Source of the DNA: Glaciecola sp047637355
GTDB lineage: Bacteria; Pseudomonadota; Gammaproteobacteria; Enterobacterales; Alteromonadaceae
Assembly: GCA_047637355.1 (NCBI GenBank)
Contig: JBLIKA010000006.1
Coordinates: forward strand, 1-60,223
DNA length: 60,223 nt
Direction: 5' to 3'
Notes under the pieces: generated by a model
The model's database searches: none
What the model was told of the DNA's origin: nothing
Seen by the model: the letters and a program-made list of their open reading frames with translations, nothing else
Program-made: the position numbers and the translations under genes
In this document: piece after piece, positions 53,204 through 60,223 of the stretch
Layout: each line of letters starts with the position of its first letter
Numbering within the stretch: the first letter of the stretch is position 1

Positions 53204-56170
53204 TTGAATCGCTTTGCAACAATCTTATTTTTACTAAGTCTGTCGTACGTCAGTTACGGACAAGGCATTGCCGAACGTGGAAATCTTGTAGCAGATAACA
53301 TAGTCGAGTCTCGTTTTGACGAGGGCGAAGAACTTATCATGACTGTACAGATTGATAAGTTCGTATTTGGTGAATTGTTTGCGATAAAAAAAGATGATTC
53401 AGTTCACGTCGAATTCGAGGGGCTGCTGGCTGCGCTGGACTTTCCAATCTATTACGATGAAGAATTTGGACGATATAACGGCTGGTTCATCAAACCAGCC
53501 AATACCTTTTCCTTATCTTATTCTCACTCAGCGAATTCACCAGTAATCTATGACCCAGACGCTGCTGAACAGTTACTCTCTCTAAAAGATTTCACAATAT
53601 TAGATGGTTCGTTATTTATTTCATTAAAACGTTTAAATGACTGGTTTGGCCTCGGTGCAACTGCAGACTTTCGAGATTTGATGCTTTACTTGACTCCTAA
53701 ACAACCATTGCCTTTCCAACAGAAACTAGATCGTAAAAAGCAAAGAATTCGCAATGGTAGAACCAATGAAGTTCAATATACCAGGTTAAGTAGGGGTTTT
53801 GGCTTACTGTCTCCACAAGCGATCGATCTGCAGGTCAATTCCTTGTATTCGAATGACCGTGAAGAGCTTAATGGCAGTTACAGTTTATTAGGTAGTCGCG
53901 ATGTTGCATTGTTTAATGCAAAGTTTTTTTTGAATGGAAACAGTAATAATTGGCTGAATACGGGCCGACTTCAATTGAGCAAAAGCGATGAGGAAAATTC
54001 ACTTTTTGGTATTAATAATCTCGCTAACTTTAAAGTTGGTGACATCACTCCGGTCCGACAAACAAATGGAGCCACGCTAGCGCAGTCCAGAGGGATCCTG
54101 GTAGATAACCTTGCAAGCTCTAATGATATCAATTTAGATGCAACCTCTGTGTCTGGCGAAATCCAAAGTGGTTGGGATGTCGAACTATATCGAAATGGTG
54201 TCCTGTTAGGTCAACAATTTGAGGTACAAACGGGCCGCTTTGAGTTTAACGATATTCCACTTTATGCAGGTTTGAATCAGCTAAGAGTAGTCCTGTATGG
54301 TCCGCAAGGGCAAATGGTTGAGCGTATTGAACAGCGGCTGTTAGATCGAGATGCCGTTTCTACTGCCCGTCTAAAATACCAAGTATCCCTATCTCAAAAT
54401 AATAAATCTTTATTTGGACTTGAAGATAGCAACTCAATTAACAATGAAGACTTTAGCTATAACTTATCGGGCAATGTTCAATATAATATATTTGGCAATA
54501 CAGCCCTAAATGCAGGGCTTAGTTCACAGTTCGGTGGTGACAATGCCTTAACGTTAGCAACGATTTCAACTAATACAGCAGTCGCCAATAGACTTATATT
54601 GGGCACTAATTTTCAAGCCGACGATCAAGAAAATTATCAGGCCAGAATTAGCGCCAGAGGGGCCTTGTGGAAACAGAATCTATCTTTCGCTCTGACATAT
54701 GGGTCTTTACAAGCAATTGATGAGAACGAGAAAAGACAAAAAATTGTATCTGAGATAGATATGAGCGGTCAGTTTTCAGTAGGTGAGGGTGTATCCTTAT
54801 CTTATCGAAATGATTTAACTCTCAGTTCTTTTGAAGAGGGAAATCGTTATGAATTCAGAAACTCACTCGGTTTATCTTCTAGATTTATTGATGTTTTTAA
54901 TAACATTACCTATATAAACCCAACTTCAGGCGAAGAATTAAGGTTTGGTAGTCTTTCCTTTCAAAAACCCATAGGGCCAGTCCTAACGAGATTAAATGCG
55001 GCCTATTCTTTTGAAGAAAACCTTGATTTCAATGATATCCGCTTTGATGTAAGTTGGTTTCCTTTTGAAAATATATCCAGTAAATTCACTTACAATCGAA
55101 ATATTCAAAATAAAACAGATGCCTATGGACTACAGACAACCTGGAAACACAGAGCATTTAGCATAACTGGCGTGCTCAAGCATTCAGATGCATTGGGCTT
55201 TAGCGCAGGTGTAAACGCGCAATTAAGTCTCGGTGGCGCGCCAATTCAATACAATAGCGTATTTAACAGCATCAACCCAGTTGTCACAAAATCGTCCTTA
55301 TTAGTGAGGGTATTCATTGATAAAAACGTCAATGGGTACTACGAACTTGGTGAACGACTTCTTCCTGACGTAAAAGTACTTTCCGTACAATCAAGGAGGA
55401 ATGCCCTAACCAATGCCCAAGGGATAGCTTCTTTGACCAATTTGCCAGACGGTCGCTTGACCGACATTACGCTTGATTTTACTACGGTCGATGACCCTTT
55501 TTTAGTGCCATTGATTGAGGGCGTAGCGATTAAGACTAGAGCCGGGTATGTTGATAACTTGGACTTTCCTTTAGCGATTGGAAATGAAATAGAAGGCGTC
55601 GTTTATACAATTAACGATAAAGATGTGCAAACCCCGTTGAGTCGAACTTCCCTAGAATTACTCGATTCAAATGGTGTAGTAAAGTATCAAGTGGAAACTG
55701 AATTCGACGGCTACTACCTAATAATGGGAGTCACGGCCGGTACTTATGTCCTAAGAGTGAAATCGTCGTATCTCGATAAAATGAGGCTTAAAACACCTTC
55801 ACCGCTCAGTATAAAGATATCGAATGATACAGGATTGATCTCTGGAACCGATATTTATGTGGAGCAAAAAGAGTTTGCTCAGGGGTACGTCCCTGCAATT
55901 GCTAGCTTTTCGAGTGAAAAAATGGCAAATCTGTTCTGGAGTAAGGCGAAACACCAATCTTTCATTGCCGTATTCAAAAAAAGTGCATTCACTGTTGAGA
56001 AAAATCAAAAAACGCTGATTGGTTTAGGCTTATTCGAAAGTTTAGATATTGCTCAGCAAGTGTGTGAATCGATCCAGCAAAAATATGATGATTGTCAAGT
56101 TATCCCGCATGCTATAGAAATTAACCACCTCCCTTCTAAAACTGTTGCAGACAACAGGAAACGCGGATAA
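53204..56170 (+). CDS. Usher-like outer-membrane protein with Cna-B/EF-hand-like and SPOR-like C-terminal modules
   Basis: 988 aa from TTG 53204, with a signal peptide ending SYVSYGQ. N-terminal periplasmic region (about 25-180), then a long beta-rich region resembling an usher barrel; the stretch GWDVELYRNGVLLGQQ...GRFEFNDIPLYAGLNQLRV (about 323-370) and YGPQGQMVERIEQ are usher-like. Further on there is an SdrD-B/Cna-B-like domain with an EF-hand-type loop DKNVNGYYELGE (about 706-717), a carboxypeptidase-regulatory-like fold (about 796-870), and a C-terminal SPOR-like module (about 894-970, TLIGLGLFESLDIAQQVCES). Followed by a SPOR lipoprotein, DUF4402 subunits and a PapD-like chaperone, it is the probable outer-membrane secretion/assembly platform. 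Classical PapC-type signatures are not obvious, so family placement is inference. Confidence 0.75.
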   Translation: MNRFATILFLLSLSYVSYGQGIAERGNLVADNIVESRFDEGEELIMTVQIDKFVFGELFAIKKDDSVHVEFEGLLAALDFPIYYDEEFGRYNGWFIKPANTFSLSYSHSANSPVIYDPDAAEQLLSLKDFTILDGSLFISLKRLNDWFGLGATADFRDLMLYLTPKQPLPFQQKLDRKKQRIRNGRTNEVQYTRLSRGFGLLSPQAIDLQVNSLYSNDREELNGSYSLLGSRDVALFNAKFFLNGNSNNWLNTGRLQLSKSDEENSLFGINNLANFKVGDITPVRQTNGATLAQSRGILVDNLASSNDINLDATSVSGEIQSGWDVELYRNGVLLGQQFEVQTGRFEFNDIPLYAGLNQLRVVLYGPQGQMVERIEQRLLDRDAVSTARLKYQVSLSQNNKSLFGLEDSNSINNEDFSYNLSGNVQYNIFGNTALNAGLSSQFGGDNALTLATISTNTAVANRLILGTNFQADDQENYQARISARGALWKQNLSFALTYGSLQAIDENEKRQKIVSEIDMSGQFSVGEGVSLSYRNDLTLSSFEEGNRYEFRNSLGLSSRFIDVFNNITYINPTSGEELRFGSLSFQKPIGPVLTRLNAAYSFEENLDFNDIRFDVSWFPFENISSKFTYNRNIQNKTDAYGLQTTWKHRAFSITGVLKHSDALGFSAGVNAQLSLGGAPIQYNSVFNSINPVVTKSSLLVRVFIDKNVNGYYELGERLLPDVKVLSVQSRRNALTNAQGIASLTNLPDGRLTDITLDFTTVDDPFLVPLIEGVAIKTRAGYVDNLDFPLAIGNEIEGVVYTINDKDVQTPLSRTSLELLDSNGVVKYQVETEFDGYYLIMGVTAGTYVLRVKSSYLDKMRLKTPSPLSIKISNDTGLISGTDIYVEQKEFAQGYVPAIASFSSEKMANLFWSKAKHQSFIAVFKKSAFTVEKNQKTLIGLGLFESLDIAQQVCESIQQKYDDCQVIPHAIEINHLPSKTVADNRKRG

Positions 56171-56290
56171 GAATCAATTCAACTAAGCCTTTACCAATGT
56201 ATGGTCTTACTTGGTCTACTTATTGCTTAATAAAAATAACAGCAATGATGCTTATAATTTTCGCCAAGTTTTTGACATGGGTTTTATACA

Positions 56291-57571
56291 ATGAAAAAAC
56301 CATTACTGATTTTTGCAGTGGCTGCCCAGCTTACTTTTACTAGTGCCTGCAACACTATTCCAAACTTATCTTCTTCGTCTAGTCTTAAAAAACAGGATGA
56401 ACAAACTGACTATGAGCAAATGCTTGAAATAAAGGCGTTTACGGAAGAATGGAAAGTAATGAAGCCTGCCTTAGTCAATTTAGTTGCGCTCGAATCGGAC
56501 CTACAATATTTACTTAACAATATCGACCAAAATGATGAAAAACTCATGAACACAACTCAACTACAGTCATCTTTAGAGACCGAGGAACAGGTGGCTGCCT
56601 ATGAAACAATGAGTTTCGCAGAGAGAGAAGATATAACAAGTGATTTTGCAGATAAGCCAGAAGAGTTAGAAGACTTAAGCACAGTATCATTGTTTGCAGA
56701 TGCGGCATTATTAGATAAGCTTAAAGCTTCCGTTGATGAGATTACAACAAATCTCCCGCCTGAAAGTATCGGAGAACCGACAGCGGTTTCAGGGGCAGAA
56801 ACATTCACAGCAATGCCAACTATTATTCATACGAATCCAAGTAAAGGTGTTGAAATCGCTGCTATCACTCCAGTAGCAGAATATCTTCTCGAAAAACAAA
56901 TGAAACTTGAAACGAGACCTATTCCAGATATTCGCATTGTAGGCACTACAATTAATGAGAATGGTTCAAATACTATAAATGTGCAAAATCAGCACCGAGA
57001 GAGTAAGCTTGTAAATGATGCTAAATTTGATGCTGCTTTTCGACAACCGGATATAGGTGAAAAATTCATTGCACAGCAATCAACTGCCGATGATTTCTCA
57101 AACAACGGTAAGCATGTAACGAATCATAAATTCAGTGAGCCAAACCAGAACAATAAAGGTAAATTTAGTAATTCATACGCTGGTAAATTAACGAATCCTC
57201 GTAATATAGTGGGAACTGTCGATCAAGACGTGGCTATAAATGCGAATCCGCAAAATTTAAAACGTGCTAATCCATGCATGGCGAATAAAAATAGTGTTCG
57301 CGATGGCGACGGCTATGCCTTACATTTGGCATCTTACAGTTCTTTGGATAACGCCATCAAAGGTTGGGAAACTCTGTCTAACACATTCTATACTCAATTA
57401 TGCGGTTTGGTCGCGCTTACAGAGCAGGTTTCCGTGAACAAAAAACGCTTCTTTAGTTTAAGAGCAGGGGGGTTCGAAACTAAGAAAATGGCTGATTACG
57501 CCTGTGCCAATTTCATTAGTAAAAATCAATATTGCCGCAGTATTCGATTTACAGGTGAGAGGCTGCTATGA
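56291..57571 (+). CDS. SPOR-domain lipoprotein of the usher-like locus
   Basis: 426 aa. Lipobox TSAC places acylated Cys20; Asn at +2 suggests outer-membrane sorting. A helical/acidic region (25-160) and a long low-complexity Asn/Thr/Pro region follow. The C-terminal SPOR domain (about 340-420) is recognisable by GYALHLASYSSLDNAIKGWE, RFFSLRAGGFETKKMADYAC and a Cys-containing end (FISKNQYCRSIRF). SPOR domains bind denuded septal peptidoglycan glycans. The stop overlaps the next gene by 4 nt (ATGA), tying it to the fibre operon. Function unknown; it may anchor the assembly platform to the cell wall. Confidence 0.78.
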   Translation: MKKPLLIFAVAAQLTFTSACNTIPNLSSSSSLKKQDEQTDYEQMLEIKAFTEEWKVMKPALVNLVALESDLQYLLNNIDQNDEKLMNTTQLQSSLETEEQVAAYETMSFAEREDITSDFADKPEELEDLSTVSLFADAALLDKLKASVDEITTNLPPESIGEPTAVSGAETFTAMPTIIHTNPSKGVEIAAITPVAEYLLEKQMKLETRPIPDIRIVGTTINENGSNTINVQNQHRESKLVNDAKFDAAFRQPDIGEKFIAQQSTADDFSNNGKHVTNHKFSEPNQNNKGKFSNSYAGKLTNPRNIVGTVDQDVAINANPQNLKRANPCMANKNSVRDGDGYALHLASYSSLDNAIKGWETLSNTFYTQLCGLVALTEQVSVNKKRFFSLRAGGFETKKMADYACANFISKNQYCRSIRFTGERLL

Positions 57572-58023
57572 GGGTACTTGCAGTATTCGTGTTATTGGTA
57601 TTCCAATTGTTCGCGCATGCCGATGTTTTTCCAGTACAAGAGCTAAATTTTGGCACTATTGCAGTAATTGATAATAGTGCTTCAGAATCCTTAACGATTG
57701 ATAAGTTTGGTAACACTACTGTTTCTGCACATTTACTGGTAGTTAGCCCACCGATACCTGGACGCTTCTTAATAGACAACTTAGCACCTAATACTGGCAT
57801 TAGTATAAGTATGTCGCATAATGCGAGTACGATGACCCCACTTATTTCATCCCAAGAGTTTTTTACATTTTCATTGACAGATTATTCTGATTATTTAGTT
57901 GCTGATGCTAATGGAGAGGCAGAATTACTTATTGGTGGAACCATTGCAACGTCGGGGAGCGGTTCTTTAAATTTTGCACAAACTGATTACCGAATTAACT
58001 ATAGAGTTACATTTTTGTATTAG
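57568..58023 (+). CDS. Small DUF4402-like fibre subunit
   Basis: 151 aa with a signal peptide ending LFAHA. The mature part opens FPVQELNFGTIAVIDNS, like the SPIDFGTVRLSYD start of the larger DUF4402 protein downstream. It contains the family GG motif (AELLIGGTIATSGSGSL) and ends in alternating hydrophobics with terminal Tyr (YRINYRVTFLY), the type of C-terminal strand recognised by PapD-like chaperones. Likely a minor, tip or adaptor subunit. Overlaps the lipoprotein gene by 4 nt and precedes the chaperone by 9 nt. Confidence 0.7.
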   Translation: MRVLAVFVLLVFQLFAHADVFPVQELNFGTIAVIDNSASESLTIDKFGNTTVSAHLLVVSPPIPGRFLIDNLAPNTGISISMSHNASTMTPLISSQEFFTFSLTDYSDYLVADANGEAELLIGGTIATSGSGSLNFAQTDYRINYRVTFLY

Positions 58024-58032
58024 AGGTTAAAC

Positions 58033-58857
58033 ATGAAGATAGTGGTAAATATAATAGCAGTAGGAATACTTCTGAGCTTTTTTACATCCGCTCAAGCGAA
58101 TTTATTAGTTACGCCCAAACGGATCGTATTTGACGAAAGGGAGCGCACACAGCAAGTGGTGCTTATTAATGCAAGTAATCAAAGAAGGAGTTATCGCCTT
58201 GAATGGGTAGAGCAGAAACAAATTGATGGTGGCGCCTATCGGCTATTAAAGGAGGAAGACGCCCAAGGAAGAAAAAAAGCTAGTGATATTATGAGGTTCT
58301 CACCTCGTCAAGTAAGGCTAGGGCCAGGTGAAAGGCAGGTAGTCAAAATACTGGCTAGGCGCAAGGCAAATATGGAGCCTGGTGAATATCGTTCTCATCT
58401 CTTATTTAGTGCTCTTCCGCTTGAGACTGAAGCAAGTAACGATATGGTTGATGGGATGAGCATGAAGTTAAATGTGCTCGTTTCATATTCGATACCTGTG
58501 ATGTTGAATGTAAATTATAAGTCGCCGCAAATATTTGTTTCTGATGTGCAGGTGAATGAACAGCCTGAGAAGGATAATAAATTCGCTGATGTTATTGTTA
58601 CGCTTAATAAAACCGGAAACTATTCTACCTACGGAAAAGTAAAAGCGTATTTTAAAGCAGATAATCAGGATAGCTTTAAAGAGGTTGGCTTATTAAATGG
58701 GGTCAGCATTTTTGCAGAAGCCAATGTCTATATCGCTAACCTAACATGGTCAGACGCACCAGAAGCGCGTCGAGGTGAACTGAAGATACGTTATGAAGGT
58801 GATGCTGAATTTAGCGGTACGACCTTCACAGAAGAAGTGCTTTCAATTAATTTGTAG
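58033..58857 (+). CDS. PapD-like periplasmic chaperone
   Basis: 274 aa with a signal peptide ending TSAQA. Two Ig-like domains: the first starts LLVTPKRIVFDERERTQQVV, with the conserved Arg near strand A1, and continues to FSPRQVRLGPGERQVVKILA (F1-G1 region) and EYRSHLLFSALP; the second ends in KIRYEGDAEFSGTTFTEEVL. Such chaperones donate a strand to fibre subunits and hand them to the usher. It sits between the two DUF4402-type subunit genes. Confidence 0.85.
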   Translation: MKIVVNIIAVGILLSFFTSAQANLLVTPKRIVFDERERTQQVVLINASNQRRSYRLEWVEQKQIDGGAYRLLKEEDAQGRKKASDIMRFSPRQVRLGPGERQVVKILARRKANMEPGEYRSHLLFSALPLETEASNDMVDGMSMKLNVLVSYSIPVMLNVNYKSPQIFVSDVQVNEQPEKDNKFADVIVTLNKTGNYSTYGKVKAYFKADNQDSFKEVGLLNGVSIFAEANVYIANLTWSDAPEARRGELKIRYEGDAEFSGTTFTEEVLSINL

Positions 58858-58911
58858 AAATTTGACAAATAGCTCTAATGTTTTTTTTCAACACGACGAT
58901 AACTTTATTAT

Positions 58912-58950
58912 GGGTTAATTTGATAACCCTGGCAGAAAAATGTTTTTCTG
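58912..58950 (+). promoter_or_regulatory. Two tandem hairpins before the larger DUF4402 subunit gene
   Basis: GGGTTA/TAACCC (58912-58929, 6-nt loop) then CAGAAAA/TTTTCTG (58933-58950, ATGT loop). They occupy the 164-nt gap between chaperone and subunit gene. No long T-run follows either. They may stabilise or process a separate subunit mRNA. Confidence 0.5.
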
Positions 58951-59021
58951 TTAGAGACAGAGAGGTCGCGAGTTTCATTGCGTTTCTGTGTCGTAGTTTT
59001 TGAAAAAAATCGGAGTATTCC

Positions 59022-59651
59022 ATGTTAAAACGCAATCAATTTAAAATCGCGCTAGTTGCGACATCACTATCATTAGGCGCGTCGCAAGCTCTCGCCCAAG
59101 AAAACATAAGTTCAACAGCTACTGTTACCGTATCTAATGCGTTTACTTTAGCAGAAGTAAGCCCCATTGACTTTGGTACAGTTCGATTGAGTTACGATTA
59201 TCAATCAGGAGATGCCGATACTGGCGCTATAATACAGATAAATGCTGATGGCAGTCCTGCTGTAATTACGGCGGCGGATTTTACCACAGCTACGGATGGG
59301 TCTGCATCGTTTACAGAAATCTTACCTGGTTCACCTGCTGAGTATTCAGTTACAGGTGCTGCACCATTTACGGCTGTTGGCGTAACCACGTTACCTACTG
59401 CAACTCTTGTAAACCCAGCTTCACCAGGGGCACAACTTTTACTTACTGTCACTGCGACCAACTTCGAAATTGTTGGTGGCACTAATCCAGGCGACGCATA
59501 TGACCAGAGTGCTGTTTCATCAAACATGGTTACTGATGCAACGGGCGCAGTTGGTTTCCTAATGGGTGGAACTGTTACAACACTAATCACTGATGTAACT
59601 TACGGAGACGGCGCTTATACCGGCACTTACAGCGTAATAGTAGATTACTAA
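59022..59651 (+). CDS. DUF4402 fibre subunit (probable major subunit)
   Basis: 209 aa with a signal peptide ending SQALAQ. Mature protein is Ser/Thr/Ala/Gly rich and beta-strand patterned: STATVTVSNAFTLAEVSPID, FGTVRLSYDY, the DUF4402 GG motif (AVGFLMGGTVTTLITDVTY) and a C-terminal strand TGTYSVIVDY ending in Tyr. The last gene of the locus, with its own leader, strong GGAG-like ribosome site (ATCGGAG) and tail hairpins, it fits an abundant secreted fibre subunit. Confidence 0.8.
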   Translation: MLKRNQFKIALVATSLSLGASQALAQENISSTATVTVSNAFTLAEVSPIDFGTVRLSYDYQSGDADTGAIIQINADGSPAVITAADFTTATDGSASFTEILPGSPAEYSVTGAAPFTAVGVTTLPTATLVNPASPGAQLLLTVTATNFEIVGGTNPGDAYDQSAVSSNMVTDATGAVGFLMGGTVTTLITDVTYGDGAYTGTYSVIVDY

Positions 59652-59655
59652 AATC

Positions 59656-59677
59656 CGCATTTAAACGTTTAAATGCG
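59656..59677 (+). repeat. 22-nt perfect palindrome after the DUF4402 gene
   Basis: CGCATTTAAACGTTTAAATG plus CG is its own reverse complement and begins 5 nt after the stop codon. It may be the first of two 3'-end hairpins or a protein-binding site. Confidence 0.7.
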
Positions 59678-59694
59678 TTAGCTAGACGTCATTC

Positions 59695-59720
59695 AAAAGC
59701 CAGCTTAAACGCTGGCTTTT
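59695..59720 (+). terminator. Terminator of the fibre locus
   Basis: Perfect 10-bp stem AAAAGCCAGC/GCTGGCTTTT with a 6-nt loop, ending in four T. It lies ~45 nt past the subunit stop. Confidence 0.75.
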
Positions 59721-60080
59721 AGTTGTCCGCTTACCAGAAAATACCACTTTCAGTCGTGTCACCTCACATATTTATTAGCTTTACAGAGTAAAAGTATTAA
59801 TAGCAGAGTGTAAATTAGACATTTCGTGAGAAGTTTAGATGCATTAGCCAAAAATAATACAAACACTTGATAATTAGTACCAAGTGTTTGTTCATCTATG
59901 TGGATACATGTAAAAAGTATTGGCGGAGCTGATAAGCAAACAGTCGCATATTAAAAAATTCAACGTTGCATGCCTCAGTCACGTCAAGACAGAAAGGTAG
60001 TTCAGAACGTAATATCTTTGGATTTTTTGTTATGGGTAGATGTGGTGAATAGTTCTAGTGTCTCTTCAGCAAAATGGTGT
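59721..60080. other. Non-coding stretch between convergent genes
   Basis: About 360 nt with no credible gene. It contains an inverted repeat at 59859-59891 and otherwise A/T-rich unique sequence; no tRNA, insertion-sequence end or attachment-site repeat seen. Confidence 0.55.
59859..59891 (-). terminator. Possible terminator for the ABC-transporter gene
   Basis: Eleven-bp perfect stem (ACAAACACTTG/CAAGTGTTTGT) with an 11-nt loop. On the - strand it is followed by ATTATTTTT, a weak U-tract, downstream of the partial ABC gene. Confidence 0.4.
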
Positions 60081-60223
60081 TCAAAACTGCTCAAAATGCT
60101 TATCCACCAAACTAAAATGCGAATCAATCAACTTCTTGGTAAGTTCATGCTGAGGATCATTAAAAACCGCTTTGCTCGAACCGGCCTCAATTACTTTTCC
60201 TTTATCCATTATCATCACTTTGT
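60081..60223 (-). CDS. ABC-transporter ATP-binding protein, C-terminal end (partial; oligopeptide type)
   Basis: Reverse strand, last 46 codons of a gene that continues beyond the window; stop TGA at 60081-60083. The visible residues (KVMIMDKGKVIEAGSSKAVF, then NDPQHELTKKLIDSHF) match the post-Walker-B end of peptide-type ABC ATPases (VxVMxxGxIVExG...VFxxPxHxYTxxLL), closest in feel to YejF/DppF-like proteins. The catalytic motifs are outside the window, so substrate cannot be judged. Confidence 0.82.
   Translation of the reverse strand, partial: KVMIMDKGKVIEAGSSKAVFNDPQHELTKKLIDSHFSLVDKHFEQF

Noticed and set aside
1..60223. CRISPR arrays, insertion sequences, prophage or rRNA genes
   Set aside because: No regularly spaced repeats, transposase/integrase reading frames or rRNA-like sequence were seen on either strand.

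Overview
The window looks like chromosomal DNA of a marine gammaproteobacterium of the order Alteromonadales, close to Alteromonas, Glaciecola or Paraglaciecola. This rests on moderate-to-low GC, proteins close to Vibrio/Shewanella-type polar flagellar and chemotaxis proteins, the FlrA-FlrB-FlrC and FlhF-FlhG regulators, and an alaS-csrA-tRNA-Ser-tRNA-Arg block arranged as in enterics. I see no insertion sequence, prophage or CRISPR array. Almost all genes lie on the + strand.

Layout: (1) 1-1750: 3' end of a TPR protein, a doubtful small ORF, and a short divergent flagellin behind a near-perfect sigma-28 promoter. (2) 1945-35150: one long polar flagellar/chemotaxis cluster: flrA, flrBC, fliEFGHIJ, fliK, fliL, fliMNOPQR, flhB, a large sensor diguanylate cyclase, flhA, flhF, flhG, fliA, cheY, cheZ, cheA, cheB, a ParC/ParP pair and cheW. 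Sigma-54 (-24/-12) promoters precede flrB, fliE, fliK and flhA; a sigma-28 promoter precedes the flagellin. This fits the FlrA -> FlrBC -> FliA hierarchy of a single polar flagellum. (3) 35286-41480: a DUF2802 protein, metA under a triple MetJ box, methionine synthase split into two genes, and a DUF938 methyltransferase. (4) 41554-45199 (- strand): an M13 lipoprotein peptidase and a COG3146 acyltransferase-like protein with an internal tandem duplication. (5) 45225-49563: recX (no adjacent recA), alaS, csrA, tRNA-Ser(GCT) and two identical tRNA-Arg(ACG). (6) 49904-53103: the Na+-pumping oxaloacetate decarboxylase oadGAB. (7) 53204-59651: an apparent non-classical chaperone-usher-like surface-fibre locus. 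It encodes an usher-like outer-membrane protein with EF-hand-like/Cna-B-like and SPOR-like C-terminal modules, a SPOR lipoprotein, a small DUF4402-like subunit, a PapD-like chaperone and a larger DUF4402 subunit. (8) 60081-60223 (- strand): the C-terminal end of an ABC-transporter ATPase.

The best candidates for a poorly described system are region 7, where two peptidoglycan-binding SPOR-type modules are wired into a chaperone-usher-like operon with its own candidate sigma-54 promoter, and the triplicated FliM-like motif in the CheA linker, which may be an alternative CheY docking array.
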